Assembly (NCBI RefSeq): GCF_900112255.1
Contig: NZ_FOLE01000004.1
Coordinates: 124,001-188,000, forward strand
Origin: Flexibacter flexilis DSM 6793
GTDB taxonomy: Bacteria > Bacteroidota > Bacteroidia > Cytophagales > Flexibacteraceae
Length of the DNA: 64,000 nucleotides
Reading direction: 5' to 3'
The translations under genes were made by a program, and so were the position numbers. Shown here piece by piece: positions 51,873 to 61,658 of the stretch. The notes beneath the pieces were generated by a model. That model did not search any database. It was not told the origin of the DNA and saw only the letters and a list, made by a program, of their open reading frames with translations. Each line of letters begins with the position of its first letter. Position 1 is the first letter of the stretch.

Positions 51873-53159
51873 ATGTCATTGATACTTATCAAAAACATCA
51901 AAACATTGTTGCAAGCACGAGACATTTCGTATGCAGCAGGCCAAAAAATGCGCGACATCGGCGCATTAGACGACGCTTTTTTGTTGATTGAAGGCGAAAA
52001 AATAGCCGATTTTGGCGCAATGGCAGACTTGCCACAGGCTTTAGCCAAATTAAATTTGACAGAAAAAGCACTGACCGAAATAGATGCCACAGGTCGCGTA
52101 GTTTCGCCTTGCTTTGCCGACTCGCACACACACATTGTCTATGCGGGCAGCCGCGAAAACGAGTTTGTGGATAAAATAAAAGGCCTTAGCTACGAGGAAA
52201 TAGCCAAACGTGGCGGCGGCATTCTCAACTCCGCCAAACGCCTGCAAGCCGCCACCGAAGATGAGCTTTACCAAGCAGCTTTGGGGCGCGTAAAAGAAAT
52301 GGTGGGCTATGGCATCGGGGCAATAGAAATAAAAAGCGGTTACGGGCTTACCGTCGCCGACGAACTGAAAATGTTGCGCGTGGTCAAACGCCTCAAACAA
52401 AACACACCCGTTACTATCAAATCCACGTTGTTGGCTGCGCACGCGTTGCCCGAATCCTACCGCAACCGCCGAGAAGATTTTATTTCGCTCATTATCAATG
52501 AAATGATTCCGCAAGCTGTGGCCGAAGGACTTGCCGATTATTGCGATGTTTTTTGTGATAAAGGATTTTTTACGGTAGAAGAAACAGCCCAAATTTTGGA
52601 AGCTGGCGCACGCTACGGCCTCAAACCCAAAATTCACGCCAACGAACTCGACTTTTCGGGAGGCATACAAGTGGGCGTAGCACACAAAGCCATTAGCGTT
52701 GACCATCTGGAATGTACGGGCGATGAAGAAATCGAGGTGTTGATGGAAAGCCACACCATGCCGACACTTTTACCCAGCACGGCGTTTTTCTTGCGTATCC
52801 CCTACCCGCCTGCCCGCCAAATGATAGATTCGGGTTTGCCTGTGGCCGTTGCCACCGACTACAACCCCGGCAGTTCGCCTTCAGGCAATATGTTGTTTGT
52901 ATTGAGTTTGGCCTGTTTGTACCTCAAAATGTTGCCAGAAGAAGCCCTCAACGCAGCCACTATCAACGGCGCACGCGCCCTTGAATTGGAAAGTTCGTTA
53001 GGTTCTATCAGCAAAGGAAAAATAGCCAACATCTTTATTACCAACCCAATATCTTCTTATACGTTTATCCCGTACTCGTTCGGGCAAGGCGGACAGCTCA
53101 TTGACACGGTGATTCTTCGCGGCCAAATCGTGAAAAAATCGGGTGTTGTTAGTTTTTAA
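51873..53159 (+). CDS. hutI: Imidazolonepropionase
   Basis: HutI hydrolyses 4-imidazolone-5-propanoate to N-formimino-L-glutamate in histidine degradation. The 428-residue amidohydrolase has the metal-binding SHTHIVYAGSRENEF (His85 and His87), GIGAIEIKSGYGL with the catalytic region, KIHANELDFSGGIQVGVAHK with further histidines, and TDYNPGSSPSGNML with the last Asp. No hutH or hutU lies in the window. The gene starts 118 bases after hsdR and ends at a strong terminator. Confidence 0.93.
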   Translation: MSLILIKNIKTLLQARDISYAAGQKMRDIGALDDAFLLIEGEKIADFGAMADLPQALAKLNLTEKALTEIDATGRVVSPCFADSHTHIVYAGSRENEFVDKIKGLSYEEIAKRGGGILNSAKRLQAATEDELYQAALGRVKEMVGYGIGAIEIKSGYGLTVADELKMLRVVKRLKQNTPVTIKSTLLAAHALPESYRNRREDFISLIINEMIPQAVAEGLADYCDVFCDKGFFTVEETAQILEAGARYGLKPKIHANELDFSGGIQVGVAHKAISVDHLECTGDEEIEVLMESHTMPTLLPSTAFFLRIPYPPARQMIDSGLPVAVATDYNPGSSPSGNMLFVLSLACLYLKMLPEEALNAATINGARALELESSLGSISKGKIANIFITNPISSYTFIPYSFGQGGQLIDTVILRGQIVKKSGVVSF

Positions 53160-53166
53160 TTACAAT

Positions 53167-53212
53167 AAAAAAAACACCTATAAGCGAAACGACACTTATA
53201 GGTGTTTTTTTT
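53167..53212. terminator. Bidirectional terminator between hutI and the permease gene
   Basis: AAAAAAAACACCTATAAG at 53167-53184 pairs with CTTATAGGTGTTTTTTTT at 53195-53212. It lies between convergent genes. Confidence 0.92.
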
Positions 53213-53224
53213 ATTGAGAAAAAC

Positions 53225-54544
53225 TTATTTCTTTTTCCGCAACAATGCGTACAATATCAAGCCTAAAGCCAATGTAGCCAATCCGTAGAGCGATTCGGTG
53301 GTTTTGTCGCGGAAAATAAAAAACAGCGTCCAGAGCGTAAGTCCCAAGAAAATAATGGGCGTAACAGGATAGCCCCAAGTGCGGTACGGACGCGGCAAGT
53401 CGGGGCGGCGCACACGCAACACAAACAAACCCAACACCGACAAAAACGTAAACAAACTCAACACAAAGCCCGAATAGGTCAGCACGGCCTCAAACGAGGA
53501 AGTAAAAATAAAAAACAACGTAAGCCCAGACTGAAATAATGTGCCATTGAGCGGAATGTTACGGACGTTGCGACGCGCCAACCAACCCAAGGGCGGCAAA
53601 TCTTCGCCCATCGTCTGCACCACGCGCGGCCCTGCAAAAATCATGGCACTAATCGTGGATACCAGCAGCAACGAAATGAGCAAGCCCATCATTTTGCCAC
53701 CTGTTTCCCCAAAAATATAACCTGCGGCCACATAACCAACTTCGGGTTTGCCAGCCATCGCCGAAAGCGGCGCAACGTACAAAAACGAAAAATTGAGCAC
53801 CACATACAGCAGCATGACGGCCACCGTACCCGTCAGCAACGCACGCGGCAAATTGCGTTGCGGTTCGCGGATTTCGCTGCTAATGTAGGCGGCAGCATTC
53901 CAACCCGAATACGCATAAGACACATAAATCAACGATACGGCAAACGACGGGCTCAAAATGGCCTGCCAGTCCGTAGCCTGTGGCGGAAATAAACTAAACG
54001 ATTGATGTACAGGTGTATAAAACAAAGCTGCTCCAATAAAAAATAAAATGAGCATTACTTTGATGGAAGTAGAAAACAACTGAAAATAGCCGCCAACTCG
54101 CACGTTGGTGATGTGAATGAACGTGACCAAAATCACCACCGTAGCGGCCAAATATTGTTCGTTAAGCTCAGGAATAACACTTTGTGCGTACTTGCCCAAA
54201 GCCATCGCCGCCAAAGCCGTAGGCGCAGCAAAACCCACCGTAGCCGACACCCAACCCGACAAAAAGCCCAAAGCAGGGTGATAAATTTTGCTCAAATAAT
54301 GGTACTCACCCCCCGAACGCGGCAGCGTAGCGGCCAATTCGCCATAACTCAACGCACCGCACAGCGCAATAAGTCCGCCCACCACCCACAAAGCCAGTAG
54401 CGCAAAATACGATTGGATTCCCAAAATCTGATAGCCCAAACTCGTAAATACACCCGTCCCGACCATGTTGGCCACCACCAAAGAAGTAGCCGTATAAACC
54501 GAAATTTTATGTTTGTTGTCTTGTTGTAATTCCACTCCCGCCAA
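53225..54544 (-). CDS. Amino acid permease (APC superfamily)
   Basis: The 439-residue membrane protein has about twelve hydrophobic segments and the start SVYTATSLVVANMVGTGVFT with the GxG substrate motif of APC transporters. GELAATLPRSGGEYHYLSKI is also typical. Members carry amino acids or polyamines across the cytoplasmic membrane. The substrate is not set, though placement opposite hutI hints at histidine or a related compound. The C-terminus is basic (LLRKKK). Confidence 0.87.
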   Translation of the reverse strand: MAGVELQQDNKHKISVYTATSLVVANMVGTGVFTSLGYQILGIQSYFALLALWVVGGLIALCGALSYGELAATLPRSGGEYHYLSKIYHPALGFLSGWVSATVGFAAPTALAAMALGKYAQSVIPELNEQYLAATVVILVTFIHITNVRVGGYFQLFSTSIKVMLILFFIGAALFYTPVHQSFSLFPPQATDWQAILSPSFAVSLIYVSYAYSGWNAAAYISSEIREPQRNLPRALLTGTVAVMLLYVVLNFSFLYVAPLSAMAGKPEVGYVAAGYIFGETGGKMMGLLISLLLVSTISAMIFAGPRVVQTMGEDLPPLGWLARRNVRNIPLNGTLFQSGLTLFFIFTSSFEAVLTYSGFVLSLFTFLSVLGLFVLRVRRPDLPRPYRTWGYPVTPIIFLGLTLWTLFFIFRDKTTESLYGLATLALGLILYALLRKKK

Positions 54545-54612
54545 AGGTTTTGTTTGTGCTTAATGAATAATTCTTTTAACCCTATACGATTTCGTTAAAA
54601 CCGTATAAACCA

Positions 54613-54634
54613 TGGTCTGTGTCCTCACAGACCA
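54613..54634 (-). terminator. Hairpin after the cvfB gene
   Basis: TGGTCTGTG at 54613-54621 pairs with CACAGACCA at 54626-54634 around a four-base loop. It lies 48 bases beyond the cvfB stop on the minus strand. No T tract follows, so it may be a dispersed repeat rather than a true terminator. Confidence 0.5.
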
Positions 54635-54681
54635 CATTTTGCCGCCATCTATATTGGCTTGGTTCAGGCTCAATAACAATG

Positions 54682-55533
54682 TTATTCTTCCGAAATATCC
54701 AACAGTCGTAGGCCGTCGGCTTCCAAGCGTACCATTTGTTTTTTGTACAATGCGCCAACGGCTTTTTTGAATGTTTTTTTGCTCATGCCCACCCACTCAT
54801 AAATTTTAGTGGGGTCGGTTTTGTCGGTCAGGGGCAAAAAGCCGCCCGCCAATTGCAACTCGCCCAGTAGTTTGGTGGTGGCCACTTCCACTTCGTCGTA
54901 GCCTTGTTTTTGCAAAGTCAAATCTATTTTGCCATCAGGACGTATTTTTTTGATATAGCCTTGCAAATGGTCGCCAATATTCACCGCCGCAAACACTTCA
55001 TTGGCGTACAACACGCCCCAATGCGCGTGATTGATAATGGCTTTATAACCCAAGTCGGTACGTTGGGCAATGAGTAAACTTACTTGCTCGCCTTCCTCCA
55101 AAGTCATTTCGTTGTCACGCAAAAAATGGTCTATGCGTGCGCTGCCGATAATACGCTGCGTTTGTTCGTCGATGCCGATATGCACCAAATAAAAACGGCC
55201 AGTTACCATTTTTTGGCTTTGCTCCCGAAACGGAACAAACAAATCTTTGGGCAAACCCCACGCCAAAAACGCGCCGATGGGCGTTACTTGCACCGCTTCC
55301 AAATAAGCAAATTCGCCTACAATGGCTTCGGGGTGTAGCGTAGTGGCCACGAGGCGGTCTTCTGAGTCGCGGTAAATAAACACTTCGAGCCAGTCGTCGA
55401 TGCCCATTTCGTCGGTCAAGTATTGGAGCGGCAACAAAATTTCGCCTGCTTCGCCGCCATCAAGGTAAAGGCCAAAGTCCACGAACTTGACCACGCGTAA
55501 GCGGTTGTATTGACCTAATTGTATGTTAGTCAT
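54682..55533 (-). CDS. cvfB: CvfB family S1-like RNA-binding protein
   Basis: The 283-residue protein has repeated S1-like beta-barrel domains (LRVVKFVDFGLYLDGGEAGE, VQVTPIGAFLAWGLPKDLFV and YIKKIRPDGKIDLTLQKQGY) and a C-terminal winged-helix domain (KTFKKAVGALYKKQMVRLEA), as in CvfB/YitL. In Staphylococcus this RNA-binding protein affects virulence gene expression. The role in Bacteroidota is untested. It is upstream of the permease gene on the same strand and has a hairpin after it. Confidence 0.87.
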   Translation of the reverse strand: MTNIQLGQYNRLRVVKFVDFGLYLDGGEAGEILLPLQYLTDEMGIDDWLEVFIYRDSEDRLVATTLHPEAIVGEFAYLEAVQVTPIGAFLAWGLPKDLFVPFREQSQKMVTGRFYLVHIGIDEQTQRIIGSARIDHFLRDNEMTLEEGEQVSLLIAQRTDLGYKAIINHAHWGVLYANEVFAAVNIGDHLQGYIKKIRPDGKIDLTLQKQGYDEVEVATTKLLGELQLAGGFLPLTDKTDPTKIYEWVGMSKKTFKKAVGALYKKQMVRLEADGLRLLDISEE

Positions 55534-55701
55534 GCTTTACTATTCGATTAAAAGTATTTGCTTGTGCTTTCAAAAATAAAAAGCGTTGTTCGGAATACTC
55601 CAAAAAACGCTTCTGTATCTTTTGTTTTCAAGCCTGCGAAATTAACGGTTTTAAGGTACACAGACAAATATTCTAACCATAAACAATCCTCATATTTATG
55701 T

Positions 55702-55733
55702 TTTGTTTAAATTCGCGACCAAATTTACTTTGC
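55702..55733 (+). promoter_or_regulatory. Candidate promoter of the TonB-dependent receptor gene
   Basis: TTTG at 55702-55705 and TACTTTGC at 55726-55733 are spaced by 20 bases, close to -33 TTTG / -7 TAnnTTTG with two mismatched bases. It would give a leader of about 65 bases before the ATG at 55802. A second -7-like box, TACATTTG at 55790, is too close to the start. Confidence 0.4.
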
Positions 55734-55801
55734 AAAGATAAAGCGCAATCAAAAAAACAAAATATACAATTTATCTTATTTTTCATTTTTACATTTGCTA
55801 A

Positions 55802-58063
55802 ATGTTTCAATCAGTACAGCCTTACAAACTTATCTTATTCCTACTTTTTTTCTTTAGCCATTCATTTGTTTTTGGGCAAAATAACAGCCTTTATGTGCTG
55901 GACAGCACCACCAAAATACCCGTACAATTTGCTGTTGTGCAAAGTCAAGACCTCAAATTTAGCCAAACCACCGACGAAAACGGCTTTGTGAGTTTGAACA
56001 AATTGCCCGAAAATACGCGCCGCCTTGTGGTAAGTCGTGTCGGATTTCAGGCCAAAACTATTGACATGAAAGAGCTTATCACTTCAAAATCAATGGTTTA
56101 TTTGCAGCCCAAAATCACAAGTTTGTCGGAAGTGGTCATCAACGCCAGTGCCAACAACGGCATTTTCAAAACCATCAGCGATTTGGATATTCATTTGCGC
56201 CCCATCAACAACTCCCAAGAAGTGTTGCGCATGGTGCCAGGGTTGTTTATTGGCCAACACGCAGGCGGCGGCAAAGCCGAACAGATTTTTTTGCGCGGTT
56301 TTGACCTCGACCACGGCACAGACATCAATATTTCGGTGGACGGAATGCCCGTAAACATGGTAAGCCATGCGCACGGACAAGGCTACGCCGATTTGCATTT
56401 TGTGATACCAGAACTCATTGAAAATGTGAATTTTAACAAAGGCCCTTATTTCGCCGATAAAGGCAATTTCACGACGGCAGGTTTCGTGGAGTTCAAAACC
56501 AAAGATTATCTGGAAAATAATTTTGTGAAAGCTGAAGGCGGCCAATTCAACACGTTTCGGGGCATTGCGGGCATTAATTTGCTCAAAACGCAACCCGACC
56601 GCCGCGACCAAAGTTTGTACATGGCCACCGAAGCCTCCTACACTAAAGGTTATTTTACTGAATCTCAAAACTTTAGACGCTTCAATGGCGTATTGAAATA
56701 TCACGGAAAACTCAGCCCAAATCATTCGTTTTCGGCGACGGCCACAGGTTTTACAAGCCAATGGTTAGCCTCTGGCCAAATTCCTGAGCGTGCCGTAAAA
56801 GCCAACCTGATTGGTTGGTACGGTGCCATAGACCCCAACGAAGGTGGCCAAACTTCGCGCTACAATGCCAATGTGGAGCTGCTAAGCCACTTAAATAATG
56901 GCGCGACGTGGCGCAACCAACTGTATTACAGCAAATATTTGTTTGAACTGTATTCTAATTTTACTTTTTACAAAGAAGACACTGTCAATGGCGACCAAAT
57001 TCGGCAAAAAGAAAACCGCAATATTTGGGGCTATAACAGTACTTACCAACATCAACACGCCGTCGGCACGCTGTTGGCCGAAACCAAAGCAGGCGTACAA
57101 GTGCGCTACGATGATATAAATAATTTGGAATTGAGCCGCACCAAAGACCGCACCATTAACACCCAAAACATGATGTTTGGCGATGTACGCGAACTAAACG
57201 CAGCGGCTTATGTGTCTGAAAAAGTGTCGGTTACTGACCAACTCGACGTTACGGGGGCTTTGCGTTTTGACTATTTTCGCAACCACTACGCCGACCATTT
57301 GGCAGACACGACGATGTCGTCTAACTCGAATTTTATTTCTCCAAAACTCAATTTTAACTATCGCCTCAACGACAACTTGCAGTTGTATTGGTACAATGGG
57401 CGCGGTTTTCATAGCAACGACACGCGCGTAGCCGTGCAACAAAACGGAAAAAAAGTATTGCCGCCAGCCTACGGTACGGATTTGGGAATGGTGAAAAAAT
57501 TGGGTAAAAAATTCTTTTTGCAAACAGCGATTTGGTATTTGTGGCTCGACCAAGAATTTGTGTATGTGGGCGATGAAGGCGTAGTGGAAGCAGGTGGCCA
57601 AACGCGCCGTTTTGGCTTGGACGTGTCGGCCAGATACGAGATAATCAGCAACTTATACGCAGATTTGGAACTGAGTTTGGCCAATCCTCGCGCCTTAGGC
57701 GTGGCACACAGCGAAAGTTATTTGCCTTTAGCTCCACGCGTTACGAGTGTGGGCGGGCTTACTTATCGCCAGCGCAAAGGCTGGAACGGTAGTTTGCGTT
57801 ACCGCTATATGGCCGACCGCCCCGCCAACGAAACCAATACGGTAGTGGCTGAAGGTTATTGGGTGGTAGATGCCGCCGCCAACTACACTACGCAGCGTTG
57901 GGAAGCAGGACTTTCTATCCAAAACTTACTGAATACCAAGTGGAAAGAGACACAATTCGACACGGAAAGCCGCTTACAAAACGAACCTGCCGCCGTGTCC
58001 GAAATTCACTTTACAGCAGGTACGCCATTTTTTGCAAGGCTTAACTTGACGGTGTTTTTTTAG
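55802..58063 (+). CDS. TonB-dependent outer-membrane receptor with CarboxypepD-type N-terminal domain
   Basis: The 753-residue protein starts with a signal peptide (YKLILFLLFFFSHSFVFG). A carboxypeptidase-regulatory-like domain follows at about 28-105 (LDSTTKIPVQFAVVQSQDLK to MVYLQPKITSLSEVVINA), then the plug domain (QEVLRMVPGLFIGQHAGGGK, FLRGFDLDHGTDINISVDGM, HGQGYADLHF), and the beta-barrel to the final aromatic (RLNLTVFF). It imports a ligand across the outer membrane with TonB energy. The ligand is unknown and no SusD partner is present. Its last four bases overlap the convergent prmC end. Confidence 0.88.
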   Translation: MFQSVQPYKLILFLLFFFSHSFVFGQNNSLYVLDSTTKIPVQFAVVQSQDLKFSQTTDENGFVSLNKLPENTRRLVVSRVGFQAKTIDMKELITSKSMVYLQPKITSLSEVVINASANNGIFKTISDLDIHLRPINNSQEVLRMVPGLFIGQHAGGGKAEQIFLRGFDLDHGTDINISVDGMPVNMVSHAHGQGYADLHFVIPELIENVNFNKGPYFADKGNFTTAGFVEFKTKDYLENNFVKAEGGQFNTFRGIAGINLLKTQPDRRDQSLYMATEASYTKGYFTESQNFRRFNGVLKYHGKLSPNHSFSATATGFTSQWLASGQIPERAVKANLIGWYGAIDPNEGGQTSRYNANVELLSHLNNGATWRNQLYYSKYLFELYSNFTFYKEDTVNGDQIRQKENRNIWGYNSTYQHQHAVGTLLAETKAGVQVRYDDINNLELSRTKDRTINTQNMMFGDVRELNAAAYVSEKVSVTDQLDVTGALRFDYFRNHYADHLADTTMSSNSNFISPKLNFNYRLNDNLQLYWYNGRGFHSNDTRVAVQQNGKKVLPPAYGTDLGMVKKLGKKFFLQTAIWYLWLDQEFVYVGDEGVVEAGGQTRRFGLDVSARYEIISNLYADLELSLANPRALGVAHSESYLPLAPRVTSVGGLTYRQRKGWNGSLRYRYMADRPANETNTVVAEGYWVVDAAANYTTQRWEAGLSIQNLLNTKWKETQFDTESRLQNEPAAVSEIHFTAGTPFFARLNLTVFF

Positions 58064-58932
58064 CATTTTTGCCCATAAACCAAACGGTCTTTGCCGCGCA
58101 TATCTTGCTGTATTACAATATTTTCAAAACCATGTCCGCGCAAACAAGCCGCCGTTTGGGGGGCAAACTGTTCGTTTATTTCCAAGAAAATATAACCTTG
58201 CGGTTTGAGCAAATACGCAGCAGCTTGCGCCAATGCCTCATAAAATAAAAGCGGCTGTTCGTCGGGCACAAACAAGGCTGTTTCGGGTTCGTAATCCAGC
58301 ACATTGGGGCGCATTTGGGATTTTTCGGCCAGCGTAATGTACGGCGGATTGCTCACCAACAAATCCAAACTTTCGGGCGCAAGTGCCTTTTGCCAATCTT
58401 CGGGATTTAGAATATCCGTTTGCCGAAACGTAACAGTTGCGTTATTGCGGGCAGCGTTGCGGGTTGCCGTTTCTAAGGCTTTGGGGCTAATATCCCAAGC
58501 GTAAGTTTGCGCCTGTGGCCAATGAGCCGAGAGCGTAACGGCAATGCAGCCGCTCCCCGTTCCCACGTCCAAAAGCGTTTGGGGTGGCGTTTGTTTTTTG
58601 TACTTCTGCAAGATAGTATAAACAATTTCTTCTGTTTCGGGGCGCGGAATAAGCGTCGCTTCGTTTACTTCAAACACCAGCCCATAAAACTCAGTTTCTC
58701 CCAACACATATTGTATGGGTTCGTGACGCAAAAGCCGCGCTAATGCCGTTTGTATTTCCTGAATTACAGCGGTTTGTATTGCTATTTCTTTGCGTAAAAT
58801 AGCATCTTGTTTGCGCACGTGTGCGTAATGTTCCAGCAACCACCAAGCCATTGTATCCGCTTCGGGCGTGGGATAAATGCTTTGCAAAGCCTGCGAATAT
58901 TGTTGATGTAAATCAGAAATGAGTACAGCCAT
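58060..58932 (-). CDS. prmC: Peptide chain release factor N5-glutamine methyltransferase
   Basis: PrmC (HemK) methylates the Gln of the GGQ motif in release factors RF1 and RF2. The 290-residue protein has an N-terminal helical domain, EPIQYVLGETEFYGLVFEVN with LIPRPETEEIV, the SAM-binding DVGTGSGC at 122-129 and the catalytic NPPY at 195-198. It has standard length. It is downstream of DUF2490, 11 bases apart, in a probable operon. Confidence 0.93.
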   Translation of the reverse strand: MAVLISDLHQQYSQALQSIYPTPEADTMAWWLLEHYAHVRKQDAILRKEIAIQTAVIQEIQTALARLLRHEPIQYVLGETEFYGLVFEVNEATLIPRPETEEIVYTILQKYKKQTPPQTLLDVGTGSGCIAVTLSAHWPQAQTYAWDISPKALETATRNAARNNATVTFRQTDILNPEDWQKALAPESLDLLVSNPPYITLAEKSQMRPNVLDYEPETALFVPDEQPLLFYEALAQAAAYLLKPQGYIFLEINEQFAPQTAACLRGHGFENIVIQQDMRGKDRLVYGQKC

Positions 58933-58943
58933 TGACTTGTCGG

Positions 58944-59732
58944 TTATTGTATAATATTGCTATCTGTGCTATTGATGTGCCAACGCAACATCAGGCCATA
59001 AATGGGCGTAATGCGATTCAGATTATAAGTTTCGGGCGTAACGGGCGGCGGGTTGCTGGTAACCAATGCCTTGAGGTAATCGGTTTGGCGCATGGCAAAC
59101 ACCGACAACAACACTTTAGGCGAAACGGGATATTGTGCCATCAGGCGCAAGCGCGTGCGGTCGATGCGGCGGCGTTCTTGGGTTTTGTCGTAGTCGTCTT
59201 CGCGATATTTAAAAAATTCGGCGGAAGCCACCACATTTAGTTTATGTTTGGCCGTAATGCGAAACTGCCGCGAAAGCCCCAGCCACAACCGAAATCGCCA
59301 AGACGAAACCGTCTTTTCGTTGGTCGGGACGCGCCTGTCGGCCATCAAAGTTTTGGTAAATAAAACGCTGCCTATTTTGCCGCGATGCGTGGCATAGCCT
59401 CTGTAAACCTGTAAGTTAAAGCTTTGCATATACGCCCAACGATAGCCCAAACCCCAAGACCAATGCTCATTGATGGGCTTTTCGTAGGTCAGGCCAGTTT
59501 GGAGGCGCAAAAACTGATTGGTCGGAAATTTTTTATCAAAATTATAATCCGAATCCACAGAACTGCGCGTCTGTTGCTCAAAAATCAAAACGGCTTTGTC
59601 TTTGAATTGATAATCGGCTTGCCAATACGTCCAGTATTGCGTAGGCAAATAGGTTTTTACGGTGCTCTGCGCCAATGCGTTACTTGCCGCAACGACCGCC
59701 CAAAGCAACAGCCAAAGAATAGTTTTTTTCAT
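58944..59732 (-). CDS. DUF2490 outer-membrane-like protein
   Basis: The 262-residue protein has a signal peptide (MKKTILWLLLWAVVAASNALAQ, so the cleavage is near residue 22). It follows the DUF2490 pattern of strands with alternating aromatic and polar residues: QYWTYWQADYQFKDKAVLIF, SVDSDYNFDKKFPTNQFLRL and SWRFRLWLGLSRQFRITAKH. DUF2490 proteins are thought to be small outer-membrane barrels, function unknown. The ATG at 59732 is preferred over one 21 bases upstream because it begins a good signal peptide. Confidence 0.8.
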   Translation of the reverse strand: MKKTILWLLLWAVVAASNALAQSTVKTYLPTQYWTYWQADYQFKDKAVLIFEQQTRSSVDSDYNFDKKFPTNQFLRLQTGLTYEKPINEHWSWGLGYRWAYMQSFNLQVYRGYATHRGKIGSVLFTKTLMADRRVPTNEKTVSSWRFRLWLGLSRQFRITAKHKLNVVASAEFFKYREDDYDKTQERRRIDRTRLRLMAQYPVSPKVLLSVFAMRQTDYLKALVTSNPPPVTPETYNLNRITPIYGLMLRWHINSTDSNIIQ

Positions 59733-60005
59733 ATCCTTACAGAAAGTACGCAAAGATAAAAGGAAAGTTGAGCTTTGGCACTAAGGCCACCCACAAGCAA
59801 TTTACAAAATGACAGGATTGACAGAGCGATTCTGTGGTTTTTGCGCCACTATCTTAAAATAAAATATAAAATTGTTTGCAAGTATCCTTTGAATTTAGGA
59901 TTTTGCAGTGATAAATTGCCGTAAGGTTGGTTTGTGGGGGGGTTAGCTGTTATACGAAGGAAAATATTGGACAACTCAAACAGAGTAATTAGTAGAATTA
60001 AAATC

Positions 60006-60013
60006 TAATTTTG
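60006..60013 (+). promoter_or_regulatory. Promoter -7-like box TAATTTTG
   Basis: TAATTTTG matches TAnnTTTG and lies 28 bases before the ATPase gene start at 60042. No TTTG at 19-21 bases upstream was seen. Confidence 0.4.
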
Positions 60014-60041
60014 TACAAAAAACGATTAAATCCAGTTAATT

Positions 60042-61658
60042 ATGTTTTTAAAAAAAGTATTTATTAATAAATATAAAGTATTAAAAGAAATTTCTATCAA
60101 TTTTGAGAGAAAAAAAGGTTATTCTGTATTTCCAATAATAAGTGAAAACGGAGGAGGTAAGAGCACTCTATTGCAAATTATCTTTTCTTTTCTACATTTA
60201 GCTTTTGTGCCTAATAGACAAAAGTATTTAATAAAAATGCTTGAGTTTTATAATTCTAAAATAAAGAATGATGAACTTATCAATGTCATAAACTTTGAAT
60301 TAGAATACAATAAAAAAGATATTTATATTGATTTTTTCTACTGCAGGAGTAATTATAAAAAACTTAATTTCAATTCAATTGTAGAATTAAGAGAACTTGA
60401 AAATAAAAAGGAGCTATTAAGAAATACGATAAAGGATATTGAATTGCTAAATAATATTGAAACAGATTTGCAAAATTCAAATATTTCTAACATGATGGTT
60501 TGGAGGGAATTATCTAGATTTTGTCAAAGTCACCGCGAGGAAGAACGCTTAAGAACTGGGGATACAAAATTTCTATTGAGTTTTATAAACAATACACGAA
60601 CAAAGCTTGAACGTTCTTTAATTAGCGATGATGAAATTAATACTCAAATAATAAAGGCTGAAGCAGAACGGAACAAACTATACGAAGAATTAAAAAAGGA
60701 AGATTTGTTTTATGCTTTCCACTTTAATCAAAATAATGATGTGCTTTTATATCGATCAAGTAGTGATATAGAGACACTTACAAATATTTCTAACCAAACA
60801 TATTTAGCAACTCCCAATACTCAAGTTTTACAATTTCTAAAAGATGAACAATTATCTTCTTTGTTTACTAAAGACAAGTATATTTATAGTACTTATGATT
60901 ACTTTATCAGAGAGTGCCAACAAGATATTGAAGGTTTATTTACCTATGATTTCTCCGCTATTAATTTAATACTTGAAGTTTTTCAAAAAGCAAGAGATAA
61001 TGACTTTAGAAAGGCATTGGAGACTGGAGAATATGGAAATCAAATCAAGTCTACTAGAGAGGAATTGAATGGTTTATTATTGGGAAAATCAATAACTATT
61101 GATAATAGTTTTAAAGGAGTAACCTTTAGTACAATTGATTCAAATCTTACATTAAGCCCTAAAGATTTAAGTCATGGAGAATTAAAGAAATTAAGTATAT
61201 ATATTTGGTTGAAAGCTAAAACACAAGATGATTCATTAATTCTAATGGATGAAGTTGATATGGGTTTACATCCTACGTGGCAGCATGAGCTACTAGATGA
61301 TTTACAAAAGTGGACTAATGGAAATCAGTTTATATTAGCAACCCATTCACCACAAATAATCAGCAAATCCTATTACAAAAATATTGTTGTGATAAAAAGA
61401 ACTATAGGAGGTGCAACTTCAGAACAGTTTAATCACGCTCCATTAGAAAGTGATTTGAATACAATAGTAAAAACTATAATGGGTGGAGAATATATTCCGA
61501 AGGAACTTTCTGAGCTTAGAAAAAAATACAGAACTTTATTTGAAGAAGGTAAAATTGATTCTGATGAAGCCAAAGAGATAAAAAATAAGATATTAATCTA
61601 CGAAAGTGAAAACTCATCTTTCTTTCAAGATATTAAATTTCAAATTTCTTTAAAGTAA
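60042..61658 (+). CDS. AAA/ABC-type ATPase of a Septu-like (PtuA-like) cassette
   Basis: The 538-residue ATPase belongs to the SMC/RecF-like AAA proteins of defense systems. Walker A is ENGGGKST at 35-42, with a non-standard preceding residue where the first Gly of GxxGxGKS is expected. The ABC-signature-like LSHGE is at 376-380, Walker B LILMDEVD at 399-406 and the switch ATHSP at 433-437. The middle part has coiled-coil-type charged helices (residues about 115-215). The gene is strongly AT-rich relative to its neighbours, a sign of transfer. It overlaps the next gene by one base (TAATG), so the two act together. OLD-type Toprim residues were not found. Confidence 0.8.
   Translation: MFLKKVFINKYKVLKEISINFERKKGYSVFPIISENGGGKSTLLQIIFSFLHLAFVPNRQKYLIKMLEFYNSKIKNDELINVINFELEYNKKDIYIDFFYCRSNYKKLNFNSIVELRELENKKELLRNTIKDIELLNNIETDLQNSNISNMMVWRELSRFCQSHREEERLRTGDTKFLLSFINNTRTKLERSLISDDEINTQIIKAEAERNKLYEELKKEDLFYAFHFNQNNDVLLYRSSSDIETLTNISNQTYLATPNTQVLQFLKDEQLSSLFTKDKYIYSTYDYFIRECQQDIEGLFTYDFSAINLILEVFQKARDNDFRKALETGEYGNQIKSTREELNGLLLGKSITIDNSFKGVTFSTIDSNLTLSPKDLSHGELKKLSIYIWLKAKTQDDSLILMDEVDMGLHPTWQHELLDDLQKWTNGNQFILATHSPQIISKSYYKNIVVIKRTIGGATSEQFNHAPLESDLNTIVKTIMGGEYIPKELSELRKKYRTLFEEGKIDSDEAKEIKNKILIYESENSSFFQDIKFQISLK

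Noticed and set aside
59754-60041. Retron non-coding RNA or reverse transcriptase before the ATPase/HNH pair
   Set aside because: No reverse transcriptase frame exists in the window and the 288 bases show no long inverted structure of the msr-msd type.
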